Made by a program: the position numbers and the translations under genes | The notes under the pieces: generated by a model | What the model was told of the DNA's origin: nothing | The model's database searches: none | Seen by the model: only the letters and a program-made list of their open reading frames with translations | In this document: piece after piece, positions 1 to 6,245 of the stretch | How positions within the stretch are numbered: position 1 is the first letter of the stretch | Layout of the letters: each line of letters begins with the position of its first letter | DNA from: Candidatus Scatousia excrementipullorum | GTDB lineage: Bacteria > Cyanobacteriota > Vampirovibrionia > Gastranaerophilales > Gastranaerophilaceae | Assembly: GCA_017694215.1 (NCBI GenBank) | Contig: JADIND010000094.1 | Location: 1-8,791 of the forward strand | Reading direction: 5' to 3' | DNA length: 8,791 nucleotides

Positions 1-2467
1 AATCTGTATTGATATTCAATTTTTCCCCAATATCAAGGAGCATTTCAATAAGTTTTTTGTCATTTTTTCTTTTTGATTGCTGCGACATTTCGATGATTTC
101 CGAGATATGGCTGTATATTTTTACAAAATAAATGTTCTGTGCCTCCGCAATATCTACTTCAAGCTCAAGTTTTTCTATGTAATCAAACAGTTCCAGTACA
201 ACTTCTGCTTGCTGAATTTCCAGTCCGTATGTCAAGCGGTTAAGGTTCTGATTTATTTTCTTTGCAAAAATTTTATTTGAAGCTGCTTTATCAAGCTTAA
301 TCCCCATTCTTTTTGCTTCGTAATTAATATCCATTGCCTGCTGTGTAATAGCAGGATCAACAAAACCTCCTGAGTGAATTATCAAATCATTGAATTTTCT
401 GCTGAGAGCATAACCTGCTGAAATTTTAAATTCATCAGGAATCGTAAGCCCGAGATTTTGCATATGATAGATGGAACTTTTACCTTCATCGTACATTTCT
501 TCGTAAGTTCTGGCGAATTTGTCAAGTTTATCTTTGAGAAGAATTTGCAAGATTTTTCTTCTTTCTTCAATAAAGATATCTTTAAGCGTAAAGTATTCTT
601 TGCCGAAATATTCATCCAGAGCTCTTATAATTTCTGTTATCGGGTCAAGAAGGAATGTTTTCGTCAAGTTATTTTTTATAGTATTAAATTCAATATCTTC
701 TGAATATTCCTTGATTGCACAATGAAAATCTCCGTCAGTGTACTGTATAAGTGCAAAAATCAGGTTTGATTTCTGCTGGGTAATTCTGGACTGAACTTCA
801 ATACAGCCTGTGACAAATCTCGAGTTGCCTTTTTCAACTTTTTGGTAATCATGTCTGATAACTTTATAGCAGTAAACATATTCTTCATCGTCAAAATCCT
901 GATAGAGAGAAGAAATTGCCCATAAGCTTGCTATCTGTTTCATTGTTATAATTGACGGCTTAACAAATCTTTCAAAGATATCTTTTCCTGTGCCGTATTC
1001 CGCAATATTACTTTTGGCTTCCGAGAGTATTTCAAGGAATTTCTTTTCAAAATCTGCTTTTGTGAAGTTTGCTGCAAGCTGCATTGCACGGGCAGCATAC
1101 TTCATAATCTGGACGGTTTCAATTCCTGAAATTTCGGAGAAGAACCAGCCGCAGCTTGTGTACATAAGCATTGCCTGACGTTGTATTTCAAGAAGTTCCA
1201 TTGCACGAACTTTTTGTATATCGGAAAGATCCGCTTTGAAATTTTCCTGTTGAAATTTCGAAATAATTCTGCTGCTTCTGTCGAGGATTACTGAAATGTA
1301 GTTGTTACGTACTTCCCAGATGTCTTTGTTAAAGTATTTCGGGCCTTCCTGTTCAAAGATTTTAACCATTTCATCTCTAAGATAATCGAGAGCCTCTCTT
1401 AACGGTTTTCTCCATTTTTGATTCCAGCCCGGGTGTCCGCCGGTAGAGCACCCGCAGTCTTCTTTCCATCTGCCGACACCATGGAAACAGCTCCAGCTGG
1501 AAGCCTGTTTTATATCCGCTTCATAATCACTTCTGTATTTATCAAGATATTCAGCGTAATTTGTTATGGAGAATCCGGCATCTTTTGCTTTTATTTGAAG
1601 GACATAAGCAAGAGCCATATCACCGAATTTTGTATGATGACCGTAACTTTCGCCATCAGTTGCAATGTTTACAAGCTGCGGATAATCTCTCAAATCGGAA
1701 ATGCCTTCTTTCAGTCGTTTTATAAACTTGTTTCCGTCTTTTAAAAGTTCATCAAATGCAACAGAACGGGAAATCGCACCGTCATAGAAGAAAAGGTCAA
1801 TGTATTTTCCCGGTGCGGATTTTATGTTATACCTGTAAGATCTTGCAGGATCTACATTACCCCAGCTTACATCCTGCCATTCTTTAGCACCTTCTTTCCG
1901 GATTTTTAGTGCCTGATACGGGGATAGTATGGTAAATTTTATCCCGTTAGCCTCCAGAAGTCTTAAAGTATCGTCATCGACTGCGGTTTCAGCAAGCCAC
2001 ATGCCCTCCGGTTTTCTTCCGAAACGGTATTCAAAGTCTTTGATACCCCATTTTATCTGGGTATCTTTGTCATGCTCGTTGGCAAGCGGCATAATCATGT
2101 GATTGTAAACCTGAGCTATCGCATTCCCGTGTCCGTTATGTTCGGAGATACTTTCAATATCAGCTTTTATAATTCTTTCATATGTAAGAGGTGCAAATTT
2201 TTCCATCCATGAAAGCAGTGTAGGACCGAAGTTGAAACTTATGTGTTCATAGTTATTCACCATGTCCAGTATCCGGTTTCTGCTGTCAACTATTTTTGAT
2301 ACGGAGTTAGGATTGTAGCATTCTTTATTAATTCGTTCATTCCAGTCGTGGAAAGGCAGAGCACTGTCTTGAAGTTCTATGGCTTCAAGCCATGGATTTT
2401 CTCTCGGTGGCTGGTAGAAATGTCCGTGTATTGCGAGAAATACTTCATTTTTTTTATTATTTTCCAT
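1..2467 (-). CDS. Glycoside hydrolase family 57 protein with DUF3536 C-terminal region (3' end cut by window)
   Basis: I read 822 codons without a stop from ATG at 2467 down to the window edge, so the C-terminus is missing. The N-terminal part is a GH57 (beta/alpha)7-type catalytic domain: an opening motif IHGHFYQPPRENPWLE (residues 13-28), SEHNGHGNA (108-116), GMWLAETAVD (155-164, with E160 in the position of the GH57 catalytic nucleophile) and NIATDGESYGHH (267-278, with D271 as the likely acid/base). A Cys/His-rich block (323-342: C327, H329, C338, C340) leads into the long alpha-helical region typical of DUF3536. Family members usually have roughly 800-900 residues, so most of the protein is present. 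GH57 enzymes act on alpha-glucans (amylase, branching enzyme, glucanotransferase), but I know of no established substrate for the DUF3536 subgroup. There is no signal peptide, so it is probably cytoplasmic. The start is supported by GGAG 7 bases upstream (plus-strand ctcc at 2475-2478). It lies 24 bases after the preceding gene, probably in the same transcript. Confidence 0.93.
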   Translation of the reverse strand, partial: MENNKKNEVFLAIHGHFYQPPRENPWLEAIELQDSALPFHDWNERINKECYNPNSVSKIVDSRNRILDMVNNYEHISFNFGPTLLSWMEKFAPLTYERIIKADIESISEHNGHGNAIAQVYNHMIMPLANEHDKDTQIKWGIKDFEYRFGRKPEGMWLAETAVDDDTLRLLEANGIKFTILSPYQALKIRKEGAKEWQDVSWGNVDPARSYRYNIKSAPGKYIDLFFYDGAISRSVAFDELLKDGNKFIKRLKEGISDLRDYPQLVNIATDGESYGHHTKFGDMALAYVLQIKAKDAGFSITNYAEYLDKYRSDYEADIKQASSWSCFHGVGRWKEDCGCSTGGHPGWNQKWRKPLREALDYLRDEMVKIFEQEGPKYFNKDIWEVRNNYISVILDRSSRIISKFQQENFKADLSDIQKVRAMELLEIQRQAMLMYTSCGWFFSEISGIETVQIMKYAARAMQLAANFTKADFEKKFLEILSEAKSNIAEYGTGKDIFERFVKPSIITMKQIASLWAISSLYQDFDDEEYVYCYKVIRHDYQKVEKGNSRFVTGCIEVQSRITQQKSNLIFALIQYTDGDFHCAIKEYSEDIEFNTIKNNLTKTFLLDPITEIIRALDEYFGKEYFTLKDIFIEERRKILQILLKDKLDKFARTYEEMYDEGKSSIYHMQNLGLTIPDEFKISAGYALSRKFNDLIIHSGGFVDPAITQQAMDINYEAKRMGIKLDKAASNKIFAKKINQNLNRLTYGLEIQQAEVVLELFDYIEKLELEVDIAEAQNIYFVKIYSHISEIIEMSQQSKRKNDKKLIEMLLDIGEKLNINTD

Positions 2468-2491
2468 ATCTTAACTCCGTATTTTTATTAT

Positions 2492-3016
2492 TTATGATTT
2501 ATTATTCGCTGTAGCAGCCGGCTTTTTTGTCAGGACTGTAAATTGTTCGGCGTCCATCCATACATCACCGAGAGCGTTTGAGAATACATGTCCGGCAACT
2601 TCTATCTGATCTCCGGATTCAAGATCGATATGTTTTTCGGCTTCTTTTCTGTCAAGAAAAATCTTTAATTCGGAAAGTGGTACGTTATGTGTCGTGACAT
2701 CTCCTCTTTGTATAAGGAAGGTTATATATTTTTCCGAGCTTCTGTATGCTGGTGTGTAATCAAGCCCGAGAGTCGCATATTTGTCAAATTTAGCTTTAAA
2801 TTTAACATATTTATTGAGATATTTTCCAGGATAATTAACCATATCAACAGGATCAACAATTACATAATTCTTTTGCGGGGTTACTGTAGTTGATGCTGCT
2901 ATGCTACGGGTAGCTGCAGGTATAAGCGGATTTGTTGTTGCCGCATTAGTTAATGTTATTGTTCCTGCTCCCAAAATGATTATTAATGCTGCTGAGATTA
3001 CTTTTATTTTATTCAT
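2492..3016 (-). CDS. Exported small protein of unknown function, OB-fold-like
   Basis: The product has 174 residues. It begins with a clear Sec signal peptide: K3 and K5, a hydrophobic core at about residues 6-23, and a plausible signal peptidase I site after TNA (A25). A Thr/Ala-rich linker (26-48) follows, then a compact beta-rich domain (about 50-163), then a short polar tail ending NNKS. The domain has the pattern DPVDMVNYPGKYLNKYVKFK early and SGDQIEVAGHVFSNALGDVW late. This resembles small OB-fold proteins that begin with a 'set the ligand/keep the pathway' strand and end with a 'GD-V-V-G' strand. The OB-fold idea is inference from pattern only, and I do not recognise a named family. 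There are no cysteines. The start is supported by AGAGGT about 11 bases upstream. The gene is first in a probable two-gene operon with the GH57 gene, so it could act in envelope or carbohydrate biology, but nothing in the sequence proves this. Confidence 0.85.
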   Translation of the reverse strand: MNKIKVISAALIIILGAGTITLTNAATTNPLIPAATRSIAASTTVTPQKNYVIVDPVDMVNYPGKYLNKYVKFKAKFDKYATLGLDYTPAYRSSEKYITFLIQRGDVTTHNVPLSELKIFLDRKEAEKHIDLESGDQIEVAGHVFSNALGDVWMDAEQFTVLTKKPAATANNKS

Positions 3017-3060
3017 AACAAATATTGACCTCTTCTTACTATAATCGATATCTTATACTA

Positions 3061-3091
3061 ATTATATTATCACACATATTATTTTTTGTAA
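3061..3091 (-). promoter_or_regulatory. Candidate promoter for the exported-protein/GH57 operon
   Basis: On the minus strand a perfect TATAAT (3066 to 3061) lies about 45 bases upstream of the start codon. A TTACAA-like -35 (3091 to 3086) sits 19 bases further up. The spacer is longer than ideal and the region is AT-rich, so the -10 is more believable than the -35. Its place just after the cobO terminator and before the next gene makes a promoter expected here. Confidence 0.35.
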
Positions 3092-3112
3092 CTACCTTAC
3101 TTGAGAATATAT

Positions 3113-3143
3113 AAAAAAAACGGACTTCCAAAAAGGTTGTCCG
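3113..3143 (-). terminator. Rho-independent terminator of cobO
   Basis: Read on the minus strand, CGGAC and GTCCG (3143-3139 with 3125-3121) form a 5-bp stem. Two T-T mismatches and a further 2 C-G pairs follow, around a five-T loop. Eight T residues (3120-3113) come directly after the hairpin. It lies 63 bases past the cobO stop codon and separates cobO from the next operon on the same strand. Confidence 0.8.
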
Positions 3144-3206
3144 GTATTTCATTTCTGAAACAAAAAGGATTTACATTAACTTAAGTCTTTTCTTCACTCT
3201 CAATAT

Positions 3207-3740
3207 TTAATATTCAATGCCTTGTCTTGCCATAACACCTATATCAAAGTAATGTTTTATCGGTTTCATTTCCGTTACAAGGTGTGCAATGGCTTTTAAT
3301 TCCGGATGTGCATAACGTCCTGTTAATACAATTTCAAGATTTTCAGGCTTGTGAAGAAGTGCATCTTTAACTTCGCTTACCTTAATCATATTCATTGCTG
3401 TACAAATATTAATTTCATCAAGAATGATAAGCTGGTATTCCCCGGAATTAATAGCTTTTTTAGCAAATTCCCAGCCTTTTTTAGCTTCTCTGAAATCATC
3501 CATGCAAACATTGTGAGAATAACATACTCTATCCATCCCAAACTGAACTACATCAAGATTTGGAAGGAATTTAGAAGAAGTAATAATTTCTCCGTAGGAA
3601 GTAGCACTGTCTCCTTTTGTAAACTGAATAATCAAAACTTTCCAACCGTGTCCCAATGCTCTTAGAGCAAGTCCCAAAGATGCTGTTGTCTTACCTTTTC
3701 CATCTCCCGTATAAATTTGTATATAACCATGCTCTAACAC
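3207..3740 (-). CDS. cobO: Corrinoid (cob(I)yrinic acid a,c-diamide) adenosyltransferase, CobO/CobA/BtuR family
   Basis: The enzyme transfers the 5'-deoxyadenosyl group from ATP to Co(I) corrinoids, making adenosylcobalamin-type cofactors in the cytoplasm during de novo synthesis or salvage. The 177-residue product has the usual family length. Its P-loop is TGDGKGKTT (11-19). Also visible are QFTKGD (39-44), a Walker-B-like IILDEIN (105-111), LTGRYAHPEL (139-148), VTEMKPIKH (155-163) and the typical ending ARQGIEY. The start is GTG at 3740, supported by a strong GGAGGT 8 bases upstream (plus-strand acctcc at 3749-3754). The region between QF and the central helix reads FGMDRVCYSHNVC (67-79), unlike the GFTW-type motif of the enteric enzyme. 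The gene stands alone, with its own terminator and no other cobalamin gene in view, which fits a salvage role or a scattered pathway (inference). Confidence 0.95.
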   Translation of the reverse strand: MLEHGYIQIYTGDGKGKTTASLGLALRALGHGWKVLIIQFTKGDSATSYGEIITSSKFLPNLDVVQFGMDRVCYSHNVCMDDFREAKKGWEFAKKAINSGEYQLIILDEINICTAMNMIKVSEVKDALLHKPENLEIVLTGRYAHPELKAIAHLVTEMKPIKHYFDIGVMARQGIEY

Positions 3741-3802
3741 TTCTGACTACCTCCAAATACAACTATAACCGTGTTATTATCTCCATCACCATTTTAAACG
3801 AT

Positions 3803-3808
3803 ATTATA
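3803..3808 (-). promoter_or_regulatory. Candidate -10 box for cobO
   Basis: A perfect TATAAT reads on the minus strand 63 bases upstream of the GTG start, within the interrupted palindrome at 3798-3822. No good -35 lies at 16-18 bases (the sequence there is ACCTAA). If this is the promoter, the hairpin island at 3829-3870 lies upstream of it and is not in the cobO leader. Confidence 0.25.
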
Positions 3809-3828
3809 AAATATTTAATCGTCCTTTA

Positions 3829-3870
3829 GGTCGAAACCATGAGATGGAAGTTTTTACTAACCCCCACCTC
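3829..3870 (-). other. GC-rich double-hairpin island, possible structured RNA
   Basis: Read as minus-strand RNA, GAGGUGGGGG (3870-3861) pairs fully with CUUCCAUCUC (3850-3841) across a 10-base loop. It uses three G-U pairs that would be A-C mismatches in plus-strand RNA. Right after it comes GGUUUCGACC (3838-3829), a 3-bp stem with a UUCG loop. These are the only GC-rich bases in more than 500 bases of AT-rich spacer. I do not recognise a known RNA family. It could be part of a cobO leader, a small RNA, or a chance structure. Confidence 0.35.
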
Positions 3871-4209
3871 CCAAGATTTGTATATTCATCATAGTCCTAA
3901 ATTTTTAAAAAATAAACAGGATTAAGCGTACCCATGACAATCTTTTTACAATTCAAATTTCTTTATTTTTGTATATCAAGATTTTGATTGAATTACAGCC
4001 GATTACATCTATAGTAAAAAAGTTTACTAAATTTTTGTTAAGTAATTGCTTTTTTTACTTGCAAAACCTCAAAGAAATCACTGCTGTTGTGTCATGGTCA
4101 TTATATAAAACATTAAGTCTTGTAAAGAATGTTTTAAAAAATTGATTATTTATATAAAAATAGGGTCATAATATAAATAGAGGTCGATAAAATTTTTAAA
4201 GTAAAGAGA

Positions 4210-4239
4210 TTGTAAAGTTATGTTACTAAAATATATAAA
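4210..4239 (+). promoter_or_regulatory. Candidate promoter for the coiled-coil gene
   Basis: TTGTAA (4210-4215) and TATAAA (4234-4239) are 18 bases apart and would start transcription near 4246, leaving a leader of about 65 bases. The AT-richness of the region makes chance matches likely. A weaker alternative is TTGATT at 4142 with CATAAT at 4167. Confidence 0.3.
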
Positions 4240-4309
4240 ATTAGCAATTTTAATAAATAAAAATCGTTTATATATATATAAAGTATATAAAAAGAGAGCG
4301 AGTATTTAG
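4220..4309 (+). CDS. Possible 29-codon upstream ORF (leader peptide)
   Basis: ATG at 4220 opens a 29-codon frame ending in TAG at 4307-4309, only 2 bases before the ATG of the 428-aa gene. The peptide would start MLLKYIKLAILINKN and be Lys/Tyr/Ile-rich and basic. There is no good ribosome binding site before it. If transcription starts near 4246, the ORF cannot be translated from this ATG. The tight stop-to-start spacing is what makes it worth listing; chance is a real alternative in DNA this AT-rich. Confidence 0.2.
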   Translation: MLLKYIKLAILINKNRLYIYKVYKKRASI

Positions 4310-4311
4310 AT

Positions 4312-5598
4312 ATGTCTGTTGAATTACACAACAAGAAAATATCGGTTAAACCGGGTTTCGGAAGAAAACTTGAAACTCCGACATTTAACAAGACAAAAAC
4401 TTCCTCCGCAGGAGGAGCGGACAGTTCTGTCTTTTCTAATACTACAACTCTTAACAGAACTTCGTTAAAAGATTCTGCAAGTCAATCTATTTCTACTTCA
4501 ACCTTAAATAAAAGTTTATCAACAAGTTATACATCATCGTCGTCAAGTGTGTTCAAAAGCCGAAGTGCAAACTTTGTACCGGGCAATCACTTCCTTGGTG
4601 TGAGTGATTATGTAAGAGATAGAAATGATGTAAGAACAGGTATCACGACAGGAATAGGCTATGATGCCAGTGTTGGCGGATACAGAAGCGGTAAACATGA
4701 TCTTGAGTTATTTACCGGCGGTCTTACACAGGCAAGTGAACGTAGAATGATGCAAAGAGCCGGCATGGTTGATTTAAGTAAGTTAGGTCAAATCAATTTT
4801 GGCGGTTCAAATAACAGCGGAAGCAGCGGCAAGACTTCATGGCTTGCAAAACTCGGAATCGGTTTGGGAATCGCTGGTGTTGCTGTCGGCGGCGGGGTTG
4901 CCATAGCTAATCTGGTTAAAACAAATAAAGCTAAAAAGGCTGCTAAAAATGAAGATAATATTAGTAAACTTAATAACACCAACTCTACTCCTAAGTCTGA
5001 GCCGGTAAAAACTAAAGATAATACGGAAGAAATCAAAGGTATTCAGACTTCAACTAATCCGACCGTCCAATCTTTACAATCTGTTAAAACATCACAGGAA
5101 TGTAAAAATATTGTATCTCAGTTAACCGAACAACAACAAACAGTTAATAATACTATTGAGTTGAATAAGAATAATCTTGCTGAGGCAACAAAAGGTAAAG
5201 AAAGTGCTCAAACTTCTCTGGATACGGCAACTCAGGGTATTTCAACCGAAAAACAAAATATCCAGAAACAAGAAGGTACTATTACTAAACTTCAAAGTCA
5301 GTTGAGTCAGTTAGACCCTAATTCTGAAAATTATTCGGAAATGAAAGCACAGCTTGAGCAGCAGATTAAAGAAGCGGAAACCGCTAAAGCTGATTCGGAA
5401 ACAAATTTGAAAAACTATGAACAGCAAAGAGATAATGCACAAAATAGTATTTCGCAATTTGACAGAGAAATTTCTTCTATAAATACTGACTTATCAAGCT
5501 TAAATGCAGAAAAAACAGAAATTGATAAAGGTATTGAATATGCTAATAAGAAAGCTGACGAACTTTCAGCTAAAGAAAATCAAGATAAGAAGGCCTGA
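4312..5598 (+). CDS. Uncharacterised protein with Ser/Thr-rich N-terminus, glycine-zipper hydrophobic segment and long coiled coil
   Basis: I do not recognise a family for this 428-residue protein. Its parts in order are: a basic N-terminus (KKISVKPGFGRKL, 8-20); a Ser/Thr/Asn-rich, probably disordered stretch (about 22-85); a more ordered section with Gly and Arg (about 86-160); a Gly/Ser linker (164-174); a hydrophobic segment (177-202) with glycine-zipper spacing (G182, G186, G189, G193) followed by a Lys-rich patch (203-212); a polar linker to about 255; and a Gln/Glu/Lys-rich coiled coil (about 262-425). There is no signal peptide. If the hydrophobic segment spans the membrane, the Lys patch predicts a cytoplasmic C-terminal coil by the positive-inside rule; otherwise it may associate with membranes without crossing. 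Only one cysteine (C264) is present. The start has only a weak purine-rich ribosome site (AGAGAGCGAG, about 10-13 bases upstream). It is transcribed alone and ends in its own terminator. A scaffold or envelope-structural role is speculation. Confidence 0.85.
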   Translation: MSVELHNKKISVKPGFGRKLETPTFNKTKTSSAGGADSSVFSNTTTLNRTSLKDSASQSISTSTLNKSLSTSYTSSSSSVFKSRSANFVPGNHFLGVSDYVRDRNDVRTGITTGIGYDASVGGYRSGKHDLELFTGGLTQASERRMMQRAGMVDLSKLGQINFGGSNNSGSSGKTSWLAKLGIGLGIAGVAVGGGVAIANLVKTNKAKKAAKNEDNISKLNNTNSTPKSEPVKTKDNTEEIKGIQTSTNPTVQSLQSVKTSQECKNIVSQLTEQQQTVNNTIELNKNNLAEATKGKESAQTSLDTATQGISTEKQNIQKQEGTITKLQSQLSQLDPNSENYSEMKAQLEQQIKEAETAKADSETNLKNYEQQRDNAQNSISQFDREISSINTDLSSLNAEKTEIDKGIEYANKKADELSAKENQDKKA

Positions 5599-5629
5599 TG
5601 TAAAAAACTTTACATTAGGCTTTACTTTT
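5593..5629 (+). terminator. Intrinsic terminator overlapping the end of the coiled-coil gene
   Basis: GCCTGATGTAAA (5593-5604) pairs with TTTACATTAGGC (5609-5620), 12 bp with one G-U, around an AAAC loop. It is followed by the T-rich TTTACTTTT. The 5' arm contains the stop codon (TGA, 5596-5598), so the hairpin begins inside the coding sequence. Confidence 0.8.
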
Positions 5630-5649
5630 ATAAATAGTTAATTTATAAT
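5621..5649 (+). promoter_or_regulatory. Candidate promoter ahead of rimP-nusA
   Basis: TTTACT (5621-5626, 4 of 6 matches to TTGACA) and a perfect TATAAT (5644-5649) are spaced exactly 17 bases apart, predicting a start near 5656. It sits between two terminators, so transcripts would meet the 5674-5703 hairpin almost at once. The -35 overlaps the T-tract of the preceding terminator. Confidence 0.45.
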
Positions 5650-5673
5650 GAAAAAGAAGACAGCATTGTCATT

Positions 5674-5703
5674 AAAAAAGAACGGGAACCCCCGTTCTTT
5701 TTT
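5674..5703 (+). terminator. Strong intrinsic terminator or attenuator before rimP
   Basis: AAAAAAGAACGGG (5674-5686) and CCCGTTCTTTTTT (5691-5703) form a perfect 13-bp stem with an AACC loop and a T6 tract. The A- and T-runs make it potentially bidirectional. It lies 31 bases before the rimP start. It may back up the upstream terminator, or it may control rimP-nusA read-through from the promoter just before it. A small hairpin GACA/TGTC (5659-5670) lies between promoter and terminator. Confidence 0.85.
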
Positions 5704-5734
5704 ACTCATATAGGTTAAGAAAGAAGGTTGTATC

Positions 5735-6217
5735 GTGAAACAGGAAATTAACAGGCATGAAGTTCTGGAAAAAATTACACCGTTAATAGAAAATACCGCC
5801 ATGCGATTCGGTTATATACCTATTGAGATAGAGTTTATAAAAGAAAACCACAGATGGTTTCTGCGAATATTTTTATATTCAAAAGAGAAGGATGTAACAC
5901 TTGATGACTGTGAAAAAGTTACTAGAAGCCTTTCTGATTTTCTGGACGAGCTTATTCCCGTAAAATACAATCTGGAGGTTTCTTCGCCCGGCTTGGAGAG
6001 AAAATTTAAATCAGACAAAGAGTTTGTGATTTTTAAAGGCAGAAGAGTAAGTATAAAACTTAAAAATCCTCTTGAGGGTGAAACCGAAAAAATTTTTAAA
6101 GGCGAAATCCTTGATTTTGATGAAAATGAAGGTTTGAAGTTTTTCAGATTTGATGACGGACAGGAATTGCAGATTCCCCGTTCCAATATTCAATCGGCAA
6201 AGTTATATATTGATTAA
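5735..6217 (+). CDS. rimP: Ribosome maturation factor RimP
   Basis: RimP helps late assembly of the 30S ribosomal subunit in the cytoplasm. The 160-residue product has the normal family length and two-domain layout: an alpha/beta N-terminal domain (about 5-84) and an SH3-like C-terminal domain (about 88-158). Family features visible are VTLDDCEKVTRSLSDFLDEL (54-73) and YNLEVSSPGLER (78-89), the most conserved stretch. The start is GTG at 5735, supported by AAGAAGG 7 bases upstream; the next in-frame ATG (M23) would cut into the domain. It is followed by nusA after 28 bases, the classic rimP-nusA pair, so the two are probably co-transcribed. Regulation may involve the promoter and terminator pair just upstream. 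Confidence 0.95.
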   Translation: MKQEINRHEVLEKITPLIENTAMRFGYIPIEIEFIKENHRWFLRIFLYSKEKDVTLDDCEKVTRSLSDFLDELIPVKYNLEVSSPGLERKFKSDKEFVIFKGRRVSIKLKNPLEGETEKIFKGEILDFDENEGLKFFRFDDGQELQIPRSNIQSAKLYID

Positions 6218-6245
6218 CAATTTTTTAATATGAAAGGATAAAAAA

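Larger units (their letters stand above)
3741..4311. other. 571-base AT-rich divergent intergenic region
   Basis: The region separates the outward-facing cobO and coiled-coil genes. Most of it is A/T runs with no convincing gene. The exception is a GC-rich island at about 3829-3873. An interrupted palindrome lies at 3798-3822 (ACGAT...ATCGT) and a (TA)n run at about 4270-4280. GTAAAG-type words recur near 4121, 4201 and 4212. I looked for a cobalamin riboswitch core (GCCACUG box), tRNA, tmRNA and SRP RNA signatures and found none. Confidence 0.7.

Noticed and set aside
77..1744. Several plus-strand open frames of 60-108 codons opposite the GH57 gene
   Set aside because: They lie entirely antisense to a continuous 822-codon frame with clear family motifs, lack ribosome sites, and their products have no sensible composition.
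1..2467. Frameshift or pseudogene in the GH57 gene
   Set aside because: I translated the whole stretch codon block by codon block and found no internal stop or break; motifs from start to edge remain in one frame.
3798..3822. Palindrome ACGAT...ATCGT as an operator
   Set aside because: The arms match only at 5 outer and 3 inner base pairs with three mismatches between, which is weak in AT-rich DNA.
3741..3900. Cobalamin riboswitch upstream of cobO
   Set aside because: Expected from function, but I find no GCCACUG-type box or B12-box core on the minus strand, and the GC-rich island folds differently.
3950..3994. Inverted repeat AATTCAA...TTGAATT with an inner ATCAA/TTGAT pair
   Set aside because: Short A/T-only arms are expected by chance in this spacer, and no T-tract or gene end is nearby.
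4262..4290. TA-rich run as a phase-variable repeat
   Set aside because: Only about five TA units, imperfectly extended, in a region that is A/T-rich throughout; too short to argue for slippage control.
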